Below are positions 60,523 to 64,000 of a DNA stretch of 64,000 nt, piece by piece. Made by a program: the position numbers and the translations under genes. The stretch is from the NCBI GenBank assembly GCA_900099715.1, contig FMTG01000005.1:123928-187927 (forward strand). Direction: 5' to 3'. The DNA is from Ruminococcaceae bacterium YRB3002. GTDB lineage: Bacteria; Bacillota; Clostridia; Saccharofermentanales; Saccharofermentanaceae. The first letter of the stretch is position 1, and each line of letters starts with the position of its first letter. Under the pieces are notes generated by a model that ran no database searches, was not told where the DNA came from, and saw only the letters and a list, made by a program, of their open reading frames with translations.

Positions 60523-61689
60523 ATGTCACGCATACTAAGGTCGATGTTTTACAGACTTACGCACGATAAGATCGTATGGGCGATCCTGATCGTTCTGGTG
60601 ATCGCGGAGATGGTTATATATGTGGGCGGATTCTCGGGATTGGACGGTCCCGTCGGACTGACGACCGACACTCTCAGGAATCACACATATCATGATGTCA
60701 CATCGTGCGATGAGGATCACGAACACTCTCATGATCACAATCACGAGCAGGTTATGGTCAATTATGAGGAGGAAGATCCTCTGGCCGTCAACAAGATAAC
60801 ACAGAGCGTTGTAAGCGGCATCATCGACAACGTCCCCGGTTACGAGCTCAAGTATGAAGCATCTGTGTCCAACGTTGCTTCCGTCAGTATTTTTCTTGCG
60901 TACATACTGATACTGATATTCATTGCGGACGCCATATTCGTAACCTACTTCTTCGGAGATATGTTCAATAATGACGCGATCCGCAACATGGTGTCCATCA
61001 AAACATGTAAGGAGCACATATACCTGTCAGCTCTGATGATCAATACGCTGGTATGCATCGTCATGTATTTATCAGTCTTCTCCGTTATCGCGGTATACAC
61101 AGCCGCTGCAGGCCTTTATCCTCTGATATATGTGCCGTGCTTCGTTGCTGCAATACTCATAGGGCTGCTGATAACTGTAACGCTGAACGCTCTCATGATC
61201 TTCATATTGTTCATGGTGAAGAACGCGGTGCTGACTGCGATTCTTATCGCGATGTTCTGTACACTGACGTGGACGTGCTACTCGCTGAGGGTTTACCCTG
61301 GCATGCCTTTCGAGACGGAGTACGTGCTGAACGAGAACGAGGCCATAAGGTTCTACCAGAGCGGCTACAGGATACTCGGCGACAAGGAGTGGTACATCCC
61401 CGTAGACGGGTTCGAGATAGGCCGTGCGTACGTTCCTTCAGAGGACATAACCTTTGATTTCCTGTCGGAAGAGCCAAACAGGTACTATCCGGGTGAGGCG
61501 GTTAGCATCGCAGGGCGCACGGCATACCGCGCCAACATTATGATGTATCCGTGTGAGATCATGATGTGGTTCATCTACCCCATGTACCGCGACGGCCTCA
61601 TGACCAGATATGCAATATTATCCGGAAGCTATCTTGTGATACTCGTCGCGGCGGGTGCACTGGCAGTACGCAAGCGCAATTACAATTGA
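60523..61689 (+). CDS. ABC-2-type permease with His-rich outside loop
   Basis: 388 residues. Six membrane segments (about 20-40, then five between 125 and 385). After the first segment the extracytoplasmic loop holds DEDHEHSHDHNHEQ, six His in fourteen residues, absent from the paralogous permease that follows. YFFGDMFNNDAIRNMVSIKT in the second cytoplasmic loop is shared with the paralogue and typical of the family. GGAGGG is upstream of the ATG at 60523. Confidence 0.85.
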   Translation: MSRILRSMFYRLTHDKIVWAILIVLVIAEMVIYVGGFSGLDGPVGLTTDTLRNHTYHDVTSCDEDHEHSHDHNHEQVMVNYEEEDPLAVNKITQSVVSGIIDNVPGYELKYEASVSNVASVSIFLAYILILIFIADAIFVTYFFGDMFNNDAIRNMVSIKTCKEHIYLSALMINTLVCIVMYLSVFSVIAVYTAAAGLYPLIYVPCFVAAILIGLLITVTLNALMIFILFMVKNAVLTAILIAMFCTLTWTCYSLRVYPGMPFETEYVLNENEAIRFYQSGYRILGDKEWYIPVDGFEIGRAYVPSEDITFDFLSEEPNRYYPGEAVSIAGRTAYRANIMMYPCEIMMWFIYPMYRDGLMTRYAILSGSYLVILVAAGALAVRKRNYN

Positions 61690-61718
61690 ATTACTACACG
61701 AGACTGAAGGTGATCAAA

Positions 61719-62804
61719 ATGTTAAGAATAATCAGATCGATGATGTACAGAGCAACACACAGCATTCTCTTCTACGTTGCAATCGGATTTTGCCTGTGCG
61801 GTTCCATCCTGCTCTTCGGGCTGAGCGGAAACTGGATGAAGAACAACGTGCCGTCGGAATACGATAAGGATGTCATCGTGCATTTCGAAGATGAGGATGC
61901 TCTCAACGTCAACAAACATCTCCTCATGGGAGACAATGATTACCGCAACGTTCCAGGTCACGATATCCTTTACAGGGACTCGCTCGTCAATGTCTCAACA
62001 GTGGACAATGCCATCGTCGAGACCGGAATCATCATACTGATCTTCTCCGTCGTTTACGGAATACTCTTCTTCGGTGACCTCTTCAACAAAAATGCCATAC
62101 GCAACATGATGTCGGCTGGCGCCGGAAAGCTTTGCATCTACTTTGCTTCTGTCATTGTAAACACACTGTTCCTGCTCATCTTCTCCGCTGTCAGCGCAGC
62201 TGCCCTGGCCATCTACTGTCTGATCTTCGGGATCTATCCGATAATCTATGTTCCCTCGGTCGCAGTTGCCCTTCTGGCCGAACTCCTGATCGGGATCCTC
62301 GCGGGCATGGCCGTAATACTTGTTATCTTTCTCACTCAGAAACCGATACGTGCTCTGCTTGTGCTGGCGGCATGCGTTGTGGTCCTGGCAATAATCAACA
62401 ATTCAATGGACATTACCGGAGCGTTTGATTCCAAGTATGATCTGGACGGAAAGGCATTCTCTGATTTTATTATCCACTGCAAAGACCACGGCAGCGACTT
62501 CGAATGGTATATCCCCGTCAACAATTTCAACATCTACAGCATCAATTACGCAGACGGAACCTTGTATAACGATTACGTAATGGATGAGCTCAATCCGGAA
62601 TATGCGGGCGATACAAGTGTCGCGCTGAAACAGACGCTCTGGCGTCTCGGAGTCCCGAACCTCCCGTTCGAGTTAATGGTGTTTAATTCATATCCGCTTT
62701 ACAGAGACGGCGTACTCCTGCGCTACATAATCGTCACCTCAGGGTATATAATACTGTTGGCGGGATTAAGCGCCGTAATCATCCGTAAGAGGAACATCAA
62801 CTGA
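61719..62804 (+). CDS. ABC-2-type permease, paralogue of the preceding one
   Basis: 361 residues. Same topology, with FFGDLFNKNAIRNMMSAGAG and GIYPIIYVPSVAVALLAELL, matching the first permease at these places, but with a plain acidic loop (DVIVHFEDEDALNVNK) in place of the His cluster. The two probably form a heterodimer with the ATPase. AAGGTGATC precedes the ATG. Confidence 0.85.
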   Translation: MLRIIRSMMYRATHSILFYVAIGFCLCGSILLFGLSGNWMKNNVPSEYDKDVIVHFEDEDALNVNKHLLMGDNDYRNVPGHDILYRDSLVNVSTVDNAIVETGIIILIFSVVYGILFFGDLFNKNAIRNMMSAGAGKLCIYFASVIVNTLFLLIFSAVSAAALAIYCLIFGIYPIIYVPSVAVALLAELLIGILAGMAVILVIFLTQKPIRALLVLAACVVVLAIINNSMDITGAFDSKYDLDGKAFSDFIIHCKDHGSDFEWYIPVNNFNIYSINYADGTLYNDYVMDELNPEYAGDTSVALKQTLWRLGVPNLPFELMVFNSYPLYRDGVLLRYIIVTSGYIILLAGLSAVIIRKRNIN

Positions 62805-63692
62805 ATGTGGATACCGATACTGCTGTCTGTTATCTTTGTTGCGATCATAACCGTCCTGGTCATCAAGATCGTGCTGCTGTCGCGGGCTTTCACCGAGATA
62901 GATGACCAGGTCAGGGACCATATGGACGGCAGCGACTCATCGTCGTTCAAACTCTCCACATCCAACCCGAAAGCCCGTTCCCTGGCCAACAATCTCGACG
63001 CGGAACTCCAGCAGCTCCACAAAGAGCGTATCGTTCTCCAGGACGGCGACCGCCGCATGAAAGCAAACGTCACCGCCATCTCCCACGACCTCAGAACGCC
63101 CCTCACAGCCATCAACTCCTACGTTGACCTCCTCTCCACCGAACCCGACGAGGCCAAACGCGCCGAATACCTCGAGCGCATCAAAGACCGCACCTCGGAG
63201 CTAAAATACATGACCTCGGAGCTGTTCAAGTATTCCGTATCATCCGACAACTCCTACGAATCCCGTCTCAACCCGGAGGACCTGGATCTCCAGCGCATCA
63301 TCGAGGACAGCCTCCTGTCCTTCTTCGGCGAATTATCCTCCCGCGGCATCACGCCATCCACTTCTTTCCCGTCATCACCCGTGATCGTAAACTGCGACCG
63401 CAAGACTCTCATGCGCATCTTCGACAACATTTTCTCCAACGTCGCGAAATACGCCACCTCTTCCCTGTCCGTCACCCTCTCGTCCTCGCGCGTAGTCACC
63501 ATAACTAACGATGCACCCTCGCTGACCCCCGTTCAGGTCTCCAAGATGTTCGACAAATACTACACCGTCAACGACGGCAAGGAATCCACCGGCCTCGGTC
63601 TCTCCATCGCCCGCGACCTCGTCGAAAGCATCGGCGGCAGCATATCAGCCTCCGTCAGTGACGGGTTCCTGAGTGTTGAGATCAAAATGTGA
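62805..63692 (+). CDS. Two-component sensor histidine kinase
   Basis: 295 residues. One N-terminal membrane segment (3-25) and almost no outside part, a HAMP-like coiled coil, the phospho-His 94 in AISHDLRTPLTAINSY, N box NIFSNVAKYA and GLGLSIARDL. The small sensor fits intramembrane-sensing kinases linked to ABC transporters, where the transporter acts as the detector. Begins directly after the permease stop. The last codon and TGA lie in the GTGAAATGGGGACGG repeat. Confidence 0.93.
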   Translation: MWIPILLSVIFVAIITVLVIKIVLLSRAFTEIDDQVRDHMDGSDSSSFKLSTSNPKARSLANNLDAELQQLHKERIVLQDGDRRMKANVTAISHDLRTPLTAINSYVDLLSTEPDEAKRAEYLERIKDRTSELKYMTSELFKYSVSSDNSYESRLNPEDLDLQRIIEDSLLSFFGELSSRGITPSTSFPSSPVIVNCDRKTLMRIFDNIFSNVAKYATSSLSVTLSSSRVVTITNDAPSLTPVQVSKMFDKYYTVNDGKESTGLGLSIARDLVESIGGSISASVSDGFLSVEIKM

Positions 63693-63962
63693 AATGGGGA
63701 CGGTTCTGAAGTGTCACATTATTGCAAAGATCCACTCTATGTTTTGCTCTATGTAGGTAGTGGAACATAGAGCAAATCATAGAATAACTCTCATAACTCT
63801 ACCTTTTGCTCTATCTTAACTACCCAAGGTAGAGTAAAACATAGAGTGCTAACGTGGTCAGACCTGTCCCCCTGTCACATGTGAAATCAGGCAAAATGCA
63901 GTTCAGTTGTCACATTTTGCCCCAAAATGTGACAACTGAGAACCGTCCCCATTTCACATTTT
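63683..63962. repeat. MITE-like composite palindromic element
   Basis: About 270 bp with inverted ends TGTGAAATGGGGACGGTTCT and AGAACCGTCCCCATTTCACA. Inside: a hairpin TTGCTCTATGT/ACATAGAGCAA (11 bp, about 63741-63772), TCTACCTT/AAGGTAGA, an outer ACTCTATGTTTTGCTCTA-like pair, and CAGTTGTCACATTTTG-CCC-mirror (63904-63938), also found in the element at 32519-32737. No coding capacity. Confidence 0.8.
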
Positions 63963-64000
63963 TCACCTGCTGGAGTTACCATAGCACCAACTCACGGATT

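Overview
The window looks like chromosomal DNA of an anaerobic Firmicute of class Clostridia with roughly balanced GC. The evidence is the rpsP-khpA-rimM-trmD-rplS block behind ylxM-ffh, a pyrophosphate-dependent phosphofructokinase, a 1,482-residue acyl-CoA dehydratase activase-like protein, an oxygen-reducing flavodiiron protein, many zinc-ribbon and GGDEF proteins, and consensus TTGACA/TATAAT or TGnTATAAT promoters. Genus and family cannot be fixed from the sequence alone.

Layout. 1-957: 3' part of ychF. 1-11.2 kb (minus): a tight overlapping operon of an unknown protein, the dehydratase activase-like giant, polA, coaE, a small membrane protein, a SanA/YdcF-like protein and a DUF308 protein. 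11.3-12.9 kb: an unusual DAACS-type symporter with a histidine-kinase-like ATPase fold at its N-terminus. 13-20 kb (minus): infC-rpmI-rplT with an attenuator leader, then rbgA-rnhB and ylxM-ffh-rpsP-khpA-rimM-trmD-rplS. 20-21.3 kb: a GGDEF protein. 21.4-25.9 kb: pfp, then an IS3-type transposase remnant and a secreted CAP/cell-wall-binding protein, closed by a diverged second copy of the pfp 3' end. 26-30.4 kb: leuC-leuD-leuB behind a MIF-like tautomerase, followed by an unknown gene. 30.4-32.5 kb: a PrcB_C lipoprotein divergent from a GGDEF protein.

32.9-48.5 kb is the most distinctive part. Three adjacent minus-strand units are built around partner-switching domains (STAS, RsbW-like HATPase, PP2C) together with transporters, and no sigma factor is present. 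Unit 1 has a DUF3574-like protein, an HExxH protein, a membrane PP2C phosphatase and a frameshifted lipoprotein. Unit 2 has a STAS protein, a HATPase, a short HlyD-like protein, a C39-peptidase ABC exporter and a second ABC exporter (NHLM/NHLP bacteriocin-type). Unit 3 has a STAS protein, a STAS-kinase-HATPase fusion, a PHP phosphoesterase, a MATE transporter fused to a HATPase, a beta-propeller-like protein and a GNAT acetyltransferase. With the DAACS protein at 11.3 kb, three different transporter types in one window are tied to this domain family. A transport-directed partner-switching circuit is a reasonable inference, not a demonstrated fact.

48.6-58.7 kb: a TetR-regulated flavin reductase with visible operators, zinc-ribbon proteins, a DUF4291 protein, a sensor GGDEF protein, a flavodiiron-flavin reductase-rubredoxin fusion, a poly-Asp zinc-ribbon protein and an LRR lipoprotein. 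58.9-63.7 kb (plus): a two-component/ABC operon (regulator, ATPase, two paralogous permeases, kinase).

Three genome-scale patterns cross these regions. First, two families of short palindromic repeats (GTGAAATGGGGACGG type and GGGCTCG type) sit directly on or next to stop codons. Second, several genes have a -10 box 6-7 nt before the start codon and no Shine-Dalgarno, as expected for leaderless mRNAs. Third, extended -10 promoters (TGnTATAAT) are common. No tRNA, rRNA or CRISPR array was seen.
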